In this document: positions 14,894 through 21,278 of the stretch, one piece after another
How positions within the stretch are numbered: position 1 is the first letter of the stretch
How the letters are laid out: each line of letters begins with the position of its first letter
Origin: Campylobacterales bacterium
GTDB lineage: Bacteria; Campylobacterota; Campylobacteria; Campylobacterales; SZUA-545
Direction: 5' to 3'
DNA length: 21,278 nucleotides
Assembly (NCBI GenBank): GCA_025800305.1
Contig: JAOXRY010000380.1
Coordinates: 1-21,278 of the forward strand
Program-made: the position numbers and the translations under genes
Notes under the pieces: generated by a model
Databases searched by the model: none
Told to the model about the DNA's origin: nothing
Seen by the model: the letters and a program-made list of their open reading frames with translations, nothing else

Positions 14894-15749
14894 TTACACA
14901 GTTGCCCACTCACCAGATGCTGATGATATTTTTATGTACTACGCAATTAAATTTGGCTGGGCTGGAAAGAAAGATGTGAAGTTTGAAAACTTAGGTCTGG
15001 ATATTGAAACACTGAATGAAGAAGCTTTAAAAAATACTTATGACGCAAGTGCTATTAGTTTTGCTCTCTATCCAAAAATCAAAGATGAATACGCACTTAT
15101 TAAAACAGCAACAAGCTTTGGAGAAGGGTATGGTCCTAAACTTGTAAAGAAAAAAGGTGTGGAATTAAAGAGGAATTTTAAAGTTGCTCTTAGTGGTGAG
15201 CACACAACAAACGCAATGCTTTTTAAAATCAAATATCCAGAAGCTAGAATTACTTATATGAACTTTTTAGATATTGAAAAAGCTGTTGTTGATGGTGATG
15301 TTCACGCTGGTGTTTTAATCCATGAATCAATTTTAGACTACTCTGACACACTGGAAGTTGAAAAAGAGATCTGGGATATCTGGCAAGAGTTAGCAGGGGA
15401 AGATCTTCCACTTCCTCTTGGAGGAATGGCTATTAGAAGATCCTTGCCTCTAAACAGAGCTATTGAAGTTGAAGAGATTTTGACAAAAGCTGTTGATGTT
15501 GCTGTGAAAAACTCGAAAACTTTAGGAAAAATGTTAATTGAAAGAGATCTTGTAAGAGTTGATGAGGATATGTTGGAAACTTATCTTAATATGTATGCAA
15601 ATGACACATCTGTAACTCTTAGCCAACTTCAAATCCAAGCAATCAATAAACTCTTTGAAATCGGTTATGAAAACGGCTACTACAAAGAGCTAATCAAAGC
15701 CGAAGACTACTTTATCCCAAGTGAGTACAAAGATGTCCGTGCAAACTAA
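14886..15749 (+). CDS. mqnD: 1,4-dihydroxy-6-naphthoate synthase (MqnD)
   Basis: MqnD converts cyclic dehypoxanthine futalosine to 1,4-dihydroxy-6-naphthoate in menaquinone synthesis. The 287-residue protein has the periplasmic-binding-protein-like fold of MqnA/MqnD but no signal peptide, so it is cytoplasmic. Family features are AHSPDADDIFMYYA (residues 7-20), DASAISFALYP, GEGYGPKLV, LSGEHTTNAML near 101-111, HAGVLIHESILDYSD near 141-155 and LPLPLGGMAIRRSLPL near 175-190. The IHE and LPLGG segments favour MqnD over MqnA. AGGA at 14872-14875 precedes the ATG; the start overlaps the DUF2283 gene. Confidence 0.88.
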   Translation: MVNYTVAHSPDADDIFMYYAIKFGWAGKKDVKFENLGLDIETLNEEALKNTYDASAISFALYPKIKDEYALIKTATSFGEGYGPKLVKKKGVELKRNFKVALSGEHTTNAMLFKIKYPEARITYMNFLDIEKAVVDGDVHAGVLIHESILDYSDTLEVEKEIWDIWQELAGEDLPLPLGGMAIRRSLPLNRAIEVEEILTKAVDVAVKNSKTLGKMLIERDLVRVDEDMLETYLNMYANDTSVTLSQLQIQAINKLFEIGYENGYYKELIKAEDYFIPSEYKDVRAN

Positions 15750-15750
15750 C

Positions 15751-15818
15751 CAAAAAAAAGGCACTAGTGCCGTGAGCCCTCTGCTAAAGAGTCCTTTACA
15801 GAGCACAGCTTGGGAAAG
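15751..15818 (-). ncRNA. Candidate structured small RNA or leader between mqnD and fliQ
   Basis: The 77-base spacer before fliQ contains a 55-base block (15760-15814) that is about 56% GC, against roughly one third around it. It holds a perfect palindrome GGCACTAGTGCC (15760-15771) and a hairpin CTCTG(C)TAAAG - AGTC - CTTTACAGAG (15779-15803; ten pairs, one bulge). Read on the minus strand, the palindrome is followed by eight Us (15759-15752), so a short RNA running from about 15816 leftward would end in an intrinsic terminator; a TATTAAT-like -10 lies at about 15820-15826. Read on the plus strand it would instead be a leader ahead of the fliQ ribosome binding site (AAAGGA, 15815-15820). I do not recognise a known riboswitch. 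Strand is uncertain. Confidence 0.35.
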
Positions 15819-15826
15819 GAATTAAT

Positions 15827-16093
15827 ATGGAAGGACAACTTGTTGGATTAGCAATGGACACATTTAAAACTACTCTTATTATCTCTATGCCTGTTCTTAT
15901 TGCTGGTCTAGGGGCTGGTCTTCTTGTTAGTATTTTCCAAGCAACCACTCAAATTAATGAGATGACATTAAGCTTTGTTCCTAAGATTATTCTTGTTGCT
16001 GTTGTTGTTATTTTCACAATGCCTATGATGATGAATACAATGAAAGACTTTACTATTAGAATGTTTGATCTTATTCCTTTAATAGCCCAGTAA
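15827..16093 (+). CDS. fliQ: Flagellar export component FliQ
   Basis: FliQ is a small integral membrane subunit of the flagellar type III export gate (with FliP and FliR). The protein has 88 residues with two long hydrophobic hairpins (about 14-37 and 50-68) and family stretches VSIFQATTQINEMTLSF and VPKIILVAVVV. AAAGGA lies six bases before ATG. No other flagellar export gene is adjacent, so it is separated from fliP/fliR as often in this phylum. The sfsA ATG follows its TAA directly. Confidence 0.94.
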   Translation: MEGQLVGLAMDTFKTTLIISMPVLIAGLGAGLLVSIFQATTQINEMTLSFVPKIILVAVVVIFTMPMMMNTMKDFTIRMFDLIPLIAQ

Positions 16094-16783
16094 ATGTCTG
16101 AAATACTCTATGAAATCAAAGGCTTAAAAAAAGCCATTTTTCTTGAACGTCCCAACAGATTTATAGCCAAAATTAAAATTGACAAAGAGATAAAAACCGC
16201 CCATGTTGCTGACACAGGAAGATTAAAAGAGATCTTCATAGAAGGTAGAGAGGTTCTTGTTACAGATAACAAACCAGAAAACAAACTAGACTACAAACTC
16301 TACGGTGTAAACCTTGGAGATGAGTGGGTTTTAATCAATACCTCTATTCACTCTTCAATTAGTAAAAAACTCATAGAAAATGGTAGATTAGGATTTACTC
16401 CTAAAAAAGTTAAAGCAGAAGTAAAATATAAAGATAGCCGTTTAGACTTTCTTGTTGATGATAATCTTTATATTGAAGTTAAGTCTTCCAATCTGCTTCT
16501 TGAAAATGAATGCCGTTTTCCTGATGCTCCAAGTACAAGAGCAGTAAAACATTTAAATGAACTCATTGAGTTGAAAAAAGAGGGTTTTAGAGCAGGTATT
16601 CTTATTCTAGCTTTTAGAGATGGACAATGCTTTAGACCACATGAGATAAGAGATCCTTTATTTGCTAAGACTTTTTTCAAAGCATTAGATGAAGGTGTTG
16701 AATTTTTTGGAATAAAAGTTAGATTTGATAGTGAAAAAGATGTAATTGTTTACAAAGAAACAATAGACATATGCAAAGGATAG
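16094..16783 (+). CDS. sfsA: SfsA family protein
   Basis: A 229-residue SfsA protein; named for an effect on maltose genes in E. coli and thought to bind DNA, with a nuclease-like core. The conserved parts are ERPNRFIAKI (18-27), AHVADTGRLKEIF (36-48), DSRLDFLV near 113-120, IEVKSSNL near 126-133 and FPDAPSTRAVKHLNEL near 141-156; the Asp and Glu-x-Lys in the middle resemble the PD-(D/E)xK arrangement. It starts immediately after fliQ with no separate ribosome binding site, so it is likely translationally coupled. Confidence 0.92.
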   Translation: MSEILYEIKGLKKAIFLERPNRFIAKIKIDKEIKTAHVADTGRLKEIFIEGREVLVTDNKPENKLDYKLYGVNLGDEWVLINTSIHSSISKKLIENGRLGFTPKKVKAEVKYKDSRLDFLVDDNLYIEVKSSNLLLENECRFPDAPSTRAVKHLNELIELKKEGFRAGILILAFRDGQCFRPHEIRDPLFAKTFFKALDEGVEFFGIKVRFDSEKDVIVYKETIDICKG

Positions 16784-16787
16784 TTGT

Positions 16788-17684
16788 TTGAAGAAGTTGT
16801 TCATTTTATGTATTTTTAGTTTATCTCTTTGGGGAAAGCTTTCTCCATCAGAGGTGTTTACAGAGGTTGAAAAGATTGAAAAAGAGATTCTCATCATTAA
16901 AAAAGCCCTCAATATTAACACTAAAGTTTCCAAACCTAAAAGGATTAATACAAACCTAAAGCCTAGACACGTATGGCAAAAAAGTTATCTTCTTCTAATG
17001 AAAGTTAATGTACTAAGAAGAAAGCACCAGCTTCCTAGAATTGAAGAGCCTGGAATAGAGCCTGTCTTAGATCTGAATCCAGATCTAGTTTATGAACAGA
17101 CACAAAGAATTTTAACAGAGCTAAGAATTTTTAAAACCAGAAAAAATATAAAAAAAACAATAACGCCTACAACAAAAGCTAGAAACAAAAATCCAATCGA
17201 TGTTTTTAACAAAATGCATCAAGTTTCTATGGAAATAGATAGTCTCATTGGTCAACAAACAGCACCTTCAGATGTTTATAGTCAAGTAATGAGAATTTAT
17301 GAAGATATTGGTCTTATTCTTTCTAACTATGGAATTACAGACGATACGATTCCTCCTGCTAAAAATAGAGACTCTAAGCCTAAAAATGCCTTCCTTGCAA
17401 CAATGAGTCTTTTGGAAGTAATTGCACAAATCCAAAAGAAAATGGGAATTGAAAAAACAAACTTCGACCCTTTTATAAAAGATAATATTCAACCAAAAGA
17501 TGTGATTAATATTGTCAATATGGCAATAGCAGAACTTCAACCTATAAAAGCTTATATGGAGATGAAATACGCTGTTACTCCTCCGTCAAAATATTACACA
17601 AGAAAAATTCCAGCTGATGTTGAACAGCTAGTCAAATGGAATATTGATAGGTTAAGACTTATCAAAGAAATTAACAACTATTAG
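16788..17684 (+). CDS. Exported protein made of eight ~38-residue repeats, unknown function
   Basis: I do not recognise the family. The 298-residue product starts with TTG 16788 (AAAGGA at 16775-16780) and has a signal peptide, MKKLFILCIFSLSLWG, with cleavage near residue 16. The rest is a run of repeats, each beginning with Pro-x-x-Val/Ala-aromatic or aliphatic and continuing into a helix of about 22 residues that ends in ik...gi. The Pro anchors are residues 20, 59, 98, 136, 160, 198, 236 and 275, so the step is 38-39 except one shortened 24-residue unit. Examples are SPSEVFTEVEKI, NPIDVFNKMHQV, APSDVYSQVMRI and QPKDVINIVNMA. There is no membrane anchor and no lipobox. It lies 4 bases after sfsA and 9 bases before a membrane sensor kinase, which suggests a periplasmic accessory to that sensor (inference). 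Confidence 0.8.
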   Translation: MKKLFILCIFSLSLWGKLSPSEVFTEVEKIEKEILIIKKALNINTKVSKPKRINTNLKPRHVWQKSYLLLMKVNVLRRKHQLPRIEEPGIEPVLDLNPDLVYEQTQRILTELRIFKTRKNIKKTITPTTKARNKNPIDVFNKMHQVSMEIDSLIGQQTAPSDVYSQVMRIYEDIGLILSNYGITDDTIPPAKNRDSKPKNAFLATMSLLEVIAQIQKKMGIEKTNFDPFIKDNIQPKDVINIVNMAIAELQPIKAYMEMKYAVTPPSKYYTRKIPADVEQLVKWNIDRLRLIKEINNY

Positions 17685-17693
17685 GAGGTTGAA

Positions 17694-20600
17694 ATGAGAA
17701 AATTTTTAGAAATAATTAAATTTAGAGATCTCAACCTTAGATTAAAATTTACTGTTACATTCTTTGTGTTGATTTTTGTTGGAACTTCAATTATTGGCTT
17801 TTTTGGATACAAAAACACAAAAGATGCTTATGCTAAAGAAGCAAGAAATATTGGTTATGAAAAAGTAAAAAATCTCTCTTTAGAGACCAATGGTCTTCTA
17901 CACACAATCCCTCAAGATCTTAACTTTATTACAGACTTTTACGCATTAGAAAGATTCTTAAATTGGAAAAGTGTTGAAGATGAAAGCAAAATGCAAAGAT
18001 GGAAAAAAATCGTTCAAGACACCTTAAAATCTTATGTTGAATCAAAAAAAATCTACTACAAAATAAGATTTTTAGATCTTGAAGGAAATGAAATTATCAA
18101 TGTTCAATACGATAGAAACACACAAACTACTTTTCACGTTTCAGATGATAAACTCCAAAACAAAAGATCTAAGTCCTATTTTTTACAATCTTTAGCCCTT
18201 GAAAAAGGGGAGTTTTATGTCTCTCCTTTAAATCTAAATAAAGAGTTTGGAAAACTCACATATCCTTATCTACCAGTTATTCGTTATGGAACTCCTGTTA
18301 TAAATAATAAAGGAGAGAAATTTGGTGTTTTAGTTCTTAATGTTTATGGAAAAACTATTTTAGATTTTATTGGAAAAGCCAAAGAGAAAATGGAAGAAGA
18401 TTATATTGATCTATTTTTAGTAGAAAGAGATGGTACTTACCTTTCCCATAGCAACAATGAAAGACTATGGAATTCAAACCTTCGCCATGGACACACATTA
18501 AAAAGTGACCACCCAAAAGTTTTTGAAGAGATCAATAAAAAACCATTTGGTACCTTCTCTTATGAATCTCAAATTGTTAACTATCAAAGGATATATCCTC
18601 TCTCAGGAAATGCAGATACCCATTGGACTCTTTTAAGCTTTACCGATAGGGATAAAGCTTTAACAAAAGCAGATAACTTCAAATACATCTTCTTAGGAGT
18701 TTTAATCGGTATTTTTGGTCTTATTTTTTTCGCCATCAACTACTTAATGAGAGTTGTTACAGATCCTCTCTCTAAAGTTACAGAACAGCTAAAAGAACTA
18801 AGTGAAGGAAGAATCGAAGAGAGAGATATCGCTTACTTTGCAGATGATGAAATTGGAGATATTATCACTTCTGTTAAAGCCTTAAAAGCCAATACAAGAG
18901 AACTAGTAGAAAAAACAGTAAAAGTCTCCAATGGTAACTACACTACTCTTATTAATATCCGTTCAGAAGATGATATTTTAAGTAAATCTATTAATGGAAT
19001 GCTAGTAGCGTTAAAAAATAATGAAGAGTATACAAAAAGAAAATATTGGATTCAAGAAGGTGTTAACTCTCTTAGCCAACACTTATCAGGAGATCTTAAT
19101 CTAGAAGATATAACAAACAAAACTCTTTCATTTGTTGCTAGATATCTAGAAGCAGGACAAGGTGCTTTATATATCTTTAACCAAGAGAGTAAAACTCTTC
19201 ATCTCAACGGAACCTATGCTTTTAATCAAAGAAGTGCACTATCAAATGTCTACAATCTTGGAGAGGGAACTGTTGGGCAAGTGGCTTTAGAAAAAAAATC
19301 AATCATCTTAAAAAACATCAAAAAAACAGAGAGATCTATTGCTACAGCACTTGTTGATGAAGCACCTTTAAATACCTACACACTGCCTTTGATTTATGAA
19401 GATAACATCTATGGTGTAATTGAACTGGCAAGTTTTGAACTTTTTGATAAAACAAAAGGTGAGTTTCTTGAAGAAGCACAGAAAAACATTGCAACCTATC
19501 TCTATACAGCAATAAAAAATACAGAGATTAAAAAACTTCTAGAAAAAGCAGAAGAAGCAACTGCAGAAGCCCAAAGAAGAACAGAAGAGATCCAAGAAGC
19601 CAATACTCAAATGGAGGAGCAACAACAGCAACTTCAACAACAATCAGAAGAGCTTCAACAAGCAAACACCCAAATGGAAGAGCAACAACAGCAAGTTCAA
19701 CTTCAAGCAGATGAGTTAAAAAAGAAAAATGATGACCTAATAAAACAACAAGAAGAACTGGCTAACTCCAATCAATATAAATCAGAGTTTCTAGCAAATA
19801 TGTCCCACGAACTTAGAACTCCTCTAAATTCAATTATTCTTCTTTCAAAACTTCTTAGCAATAACACTAAAACAGCAATGGACGAGGATGAAGTAAAAAA
19901 AGCAAGGGTCATTAATACCGCAGGAAATGAACTACTAAGACTTATTAATGATATCTTAGATATTTCAAAAATAGAAGCAGGTCATATGAGTGTAAATGAT
20001 GACACTTTTCCTTCCAGTGAGATTTGTGAGAATATGAAAGATCTTTTTGAGTCAACTGCCCAAGAGAAAAATGTAGAATTTAACACTGTAGATCTTATTC
20101 AAGGTAACATCTCTACAGACAAAGATAAACTTTCTCAAATTATTAGAAACTTCCTTTCCAACAGCTTTAAATTTACAAAAAAAGGAAAGGTTACTTTAGA
20201 AATAGGAAAAAGTAAAAACCCTAAACTCCCTTTAAAAGTAAGTGTTAAAGATACAGGAATTGGTATTCCTAAAGAGAAACAAAATGAGATCTTTGAAGCT
20301 TTTAGACAAGCAGATGGTTCTATAACAAGAGAGTTTGGAGGAACAGGACTTGGCCTTTCTATTGCTGTCTCTTTTACAGATCTGTTAAAAGGTGAAATTG
20401 GTGTTGAAAGTGAAGAAGGAAAAGGAAGCACATTCTTTATTCTTCTTCCTCACATAAAAAACAGTGAGAAACCTATTAAAGAAGAGAGAAAAAATCCATC
20501 AAAAGTAGATTTTGATCAAACAATTTTAGTTATTGAAGATGATGATGTTTTCTCTTCAATTGTAGAAGAAGAAGCTAGAAAATTAAAATTTAATACTTTA

Positions 20601-21278
20601 ACCGCTTCAAAAGGAGAAGAGGGGTTAACTCTTTTAAAAACAAAAAAAATCTCAGGGCTAATTTTAGATCTTGGTCTTCCAGATATGAATGGACTAGAAC
20701 TTTTAAGAGAGATAAAAAGCACAAAAGAGCTTAGTAATATGCCTATTTACATTATGTCGGGACAAGATAAGACTGAACAAAGTGACGATTCTAGTGTTGT
20801 TGGTTATTTGAAAAAACCCGTTAGTCTAGAAGAGATAAAAAGAGCTTTAGAAGATGTTAGAAAAAGAGATAATGCCCTGTCTAAACTAGAAGAGGATCAC
20901 ACAAACTACATTCAAGGAAAAGCAAAGACAACTAATGCTTTAAAAGGAAAAAAGATTCTTGTTGTTGATGATGATGTAAAGAATATCTTTGTTCTTTCTT
21001 CTGCGTTAGAAGAACAAGGAGCAGAAGTTATTGACGCTCTTAATGGAATCAAAGCACTAGAGATTTTAAAAGAGACTAAAGTAGATCTAATATTTACAGA
21101 TATTATGATGCCTGAGATGGATGGATATCAACTAATCAAAAATATCAGAAAAGATAAAAAGCTTCAAAAAATTCCAACAATAGCATTAACAGCAAAAGCA
21201 CAAAAAGAAGATAAAGAGAAGTGTATTGAAGCAGGTGCAAATGAGTATATGTCAAAACCTATTGATTATGACTCATTG
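17694..21278 (+). CDS. Hybrid sensor histidine kinase (Cache-HAMP-GAF-HisKA-HATPase-REC-REC), 3' end outside window
   Basis: A membrane sensor kinase of at least 1195 residues; ATG 17694 has a strong AGGAGG box five bases upstream. Order: TM1 about 17-38; a periplasmic domain of about 290 residues resembling double Cache; TM2 about 331-352; HAMP 353-405; GAF about 470-610; a Gln/Glu-rich coiled coil 611-695; HisKA with phospho-acceptor His705 in MSHELRTP; HATPase with N box Asn819/Asn823, G1 box from Asp853 (DTGIGIP) and G2 box from Gly882 (GGTGLGLS); receiver 1 with Asp992 in LILDLGLPDMNG; receiver 2 with Asp1136 in FTDIMMPEMDGY. All key residues seen are intact. The window ends inside receiver 2 after its Lys-Pro-Ile. 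No output domain is visible, so it should pass phosphate to a separate partner. The ligand is unknown. Confidence 0.92.
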   Translation, partial: MRKFLEIIKFRDLNLRLKFTVTFFVLIFVGTSIIGFFGYKNTKDAYAKEARNIGYEKVKNLSLETNGLLHTIPQDLNFITDFYALERFLNWKSVEDESKMQRWKKIVQDTLKSYVESKKIYYKIRFLDLEGNEIINVQYDRNTQTTFHVSDDKLQNKRSKSYFLQSLALEKGEFYVSPLNLNKEFGKLTYPYLPVIRYGTPVINNKGEKFGVLVLNVYGKTILDFIGKAKEKMEEDYIDLFLVERDGTYLSHSNNERLWNSNLRHGHTLKSDHPKVFEEINKKPFGTFSYESQIVNYQRIYPLSGNADTHWTLLSFTDRDKALTKADNFKYIFLGVLIGIFGLIFFAINYLMRVVTDPLSKVTEQLKELSEGRIEERDIAYFADDEIGDIITSVKALKANTRELVEKTVKVSNGNYTTLINIRSEDDILSKSINGMLVALKNNEEYTKRKYWIQEGVNSLSQHLSGDLNLEDITNKTLSFVARYLEAGQGALYIFNQESKTLHLNGTYAFNQRSALSNVYNLGEGTVGQVALEKKSIILKNIKKTERSIATALVDEAPLNTYTLPLIYEDNIYGVIELASFELFDKTKGEFLEEAQKNIATYLYTAIKNTEIKKLLEKAEEATAEAQRRTEEIQEANTQMEEQQQQLQQQSEELQQANTQMEEQQQQVQLQADELKKKNDDLIKQQEELANSNQYKSEFLANMSHELRTPLNSIILLSKLLSNNTKTAMDEDEVKKARVINTAGNELLRLINDILDISKIEAGHMSVNDDTFPSSEICENMKDLFESTAQEKNVEFNTVDLIQGNISTDKDKLSQIIRNFLSNSFKFTKKGKVTLEIGKSKNPKLPLKVSVKDTGIGIPKEKQNEIFEAFRQADGSITREFGGTGLGLSIAVSFTDLLKGEIGVESEEGKGSTFFILLPHIKNSEKPIKEERKNPSKVDFDQTILVIEDDDVFSSIVEEEARKLKFNTLTASKGEEGLTLLKTKKISGLILDLGLPDMNGLELLREIKSTKELSNMPIYIMSGQDKTEQSDDSSVVGYLKKPVSLEEIKRALEDVRKRDNALSKLEEDHTNYIQGKAKTTNALKGKKILVVDDDVKNIFVLSSALEEQGAEVIDALNGIKALEILKETKVDLIFTDIMMPEMDGYQLIKNIRKDKKLQKIPTIALTAKAQKEDKEKCIEAGANEYMSKPIDYDSL
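19593..19718 (+). repeat. Two 63-base direct repeats encoding a 21-residue coiled-coil unit
   Basis: Copy 1 is 19593-19655 and copy 2 is 19656-19718, encoding QEANTQMEEQQQQLQQQSEEL and QQANTQMEEQQQQVQLQADEL (residues 634-654 and 655-675 of the kinase). The unit is exactly three heptads, so duplication would keep the coiled-coil register between GAF and HisKA. Confidence 0.8.

Noticed and set aside
15760..15773. GGCAC before fliQ as the -24 element of a sigma-54 promoter
   Set aside because: The GC expected 12 bases after GG is absent (GT is present), so the -12 element fails.
15773..15814. Long outer stem joining TGAGCCC and GCTTGGG in the fliQ leader
   Set aside because: The match is parallel, not antiparallel; only CCC/GGG can pair.
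20135..20722. Minus-strand open frames opposite the kinase
   Set aside because: They mirror the intact HATPase and receiver coding frame and have no ribosome binding sites or family features.

Overview
The window is AT-rich, densely packed bacterial DNA that reads as a member of the Campylobacterota (former Epsilonproteobacteria). Four things point there. The genes mqnE and mqnD belong to the futalosine route to menaquinone. The block nif3 - flgZ - waaA has the same order as Helicobacter pylori HP0959-HP0958-HP0957. The flagellin has the Campylobacter/Helicobacter-type N-terminal D0/D1 sequence that lacks the usual TLR5-recognised motif. Ribosome binding sites are of AAGGA type, and TTG and GTG starts are common. 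I cannot name the genus; a free-living Sulfurimonas- or Arcobacter-like organism is a guess.

Layout. 1-2301 (+): the 3' end of mqnE, an AzgA-type purine permease and a purine phosphoribosyltransferase, closed by a hairpin shared with the convergent operon. 2335-3976 (-): an EamA/DMT permease, a YqaA-type membrane protein and a small TRL-like lipoprotein. 4053-6568 (+): a promoter, a Na/phosphate cotransporter with a PhoU-like tail, and a DUF445 membrane protein. 6565-9044 (-): a 75-residue Cys-containing orphan and topoisomerase I. 9099-10794 (+): flagellin as its own unit, with a sigma-28 promoter, a nearly U-free leader and a strong terminator. 10793-13413 (-): nif3, flgZ and waaA. 13425-15749 (+): trpS, a DUF4258/DUF2283 small-gene pair and mqnD, joined by overlapping frames. 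15750-15826: a GC-rich structured spacer. 15827-21278 (+): fliQ, sfsA, an exported protein built of eight repeats, and a large hybrid sensor kinase cut by the window end.

Themes. Menaquinone synthesis appears twice, once next to purine salvage, which makes sense because the futalosine route releases adenine. Motility appears as flagellin, the flagellin-mRNA-associated factor FlgZ and the export component FliQ. Phosphate uptake, envelope synthesis (WaaA) and sensing (repeat protein plus kinase) fill the rest.

The items I consider least explained are: the eight-unit repeat protein beside the hybrid kinase; the GC-rich element before fliQ, which may be a small RNA; the DUF4258/DUF2283 pair inside the trpS-mqnD unit; and a roughly 8- to 9-fold excess of the palindrome AGATCT across the window (about 60 copies by eye, 11 of them in waaA). 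I saw no tRNA, rRNA, CRISPR array, insertion sequence or prophage. The only non-coding stretches above about 75 bases are those before nptA, around flagellin, and before fliQ; none exceeds 300 bases.
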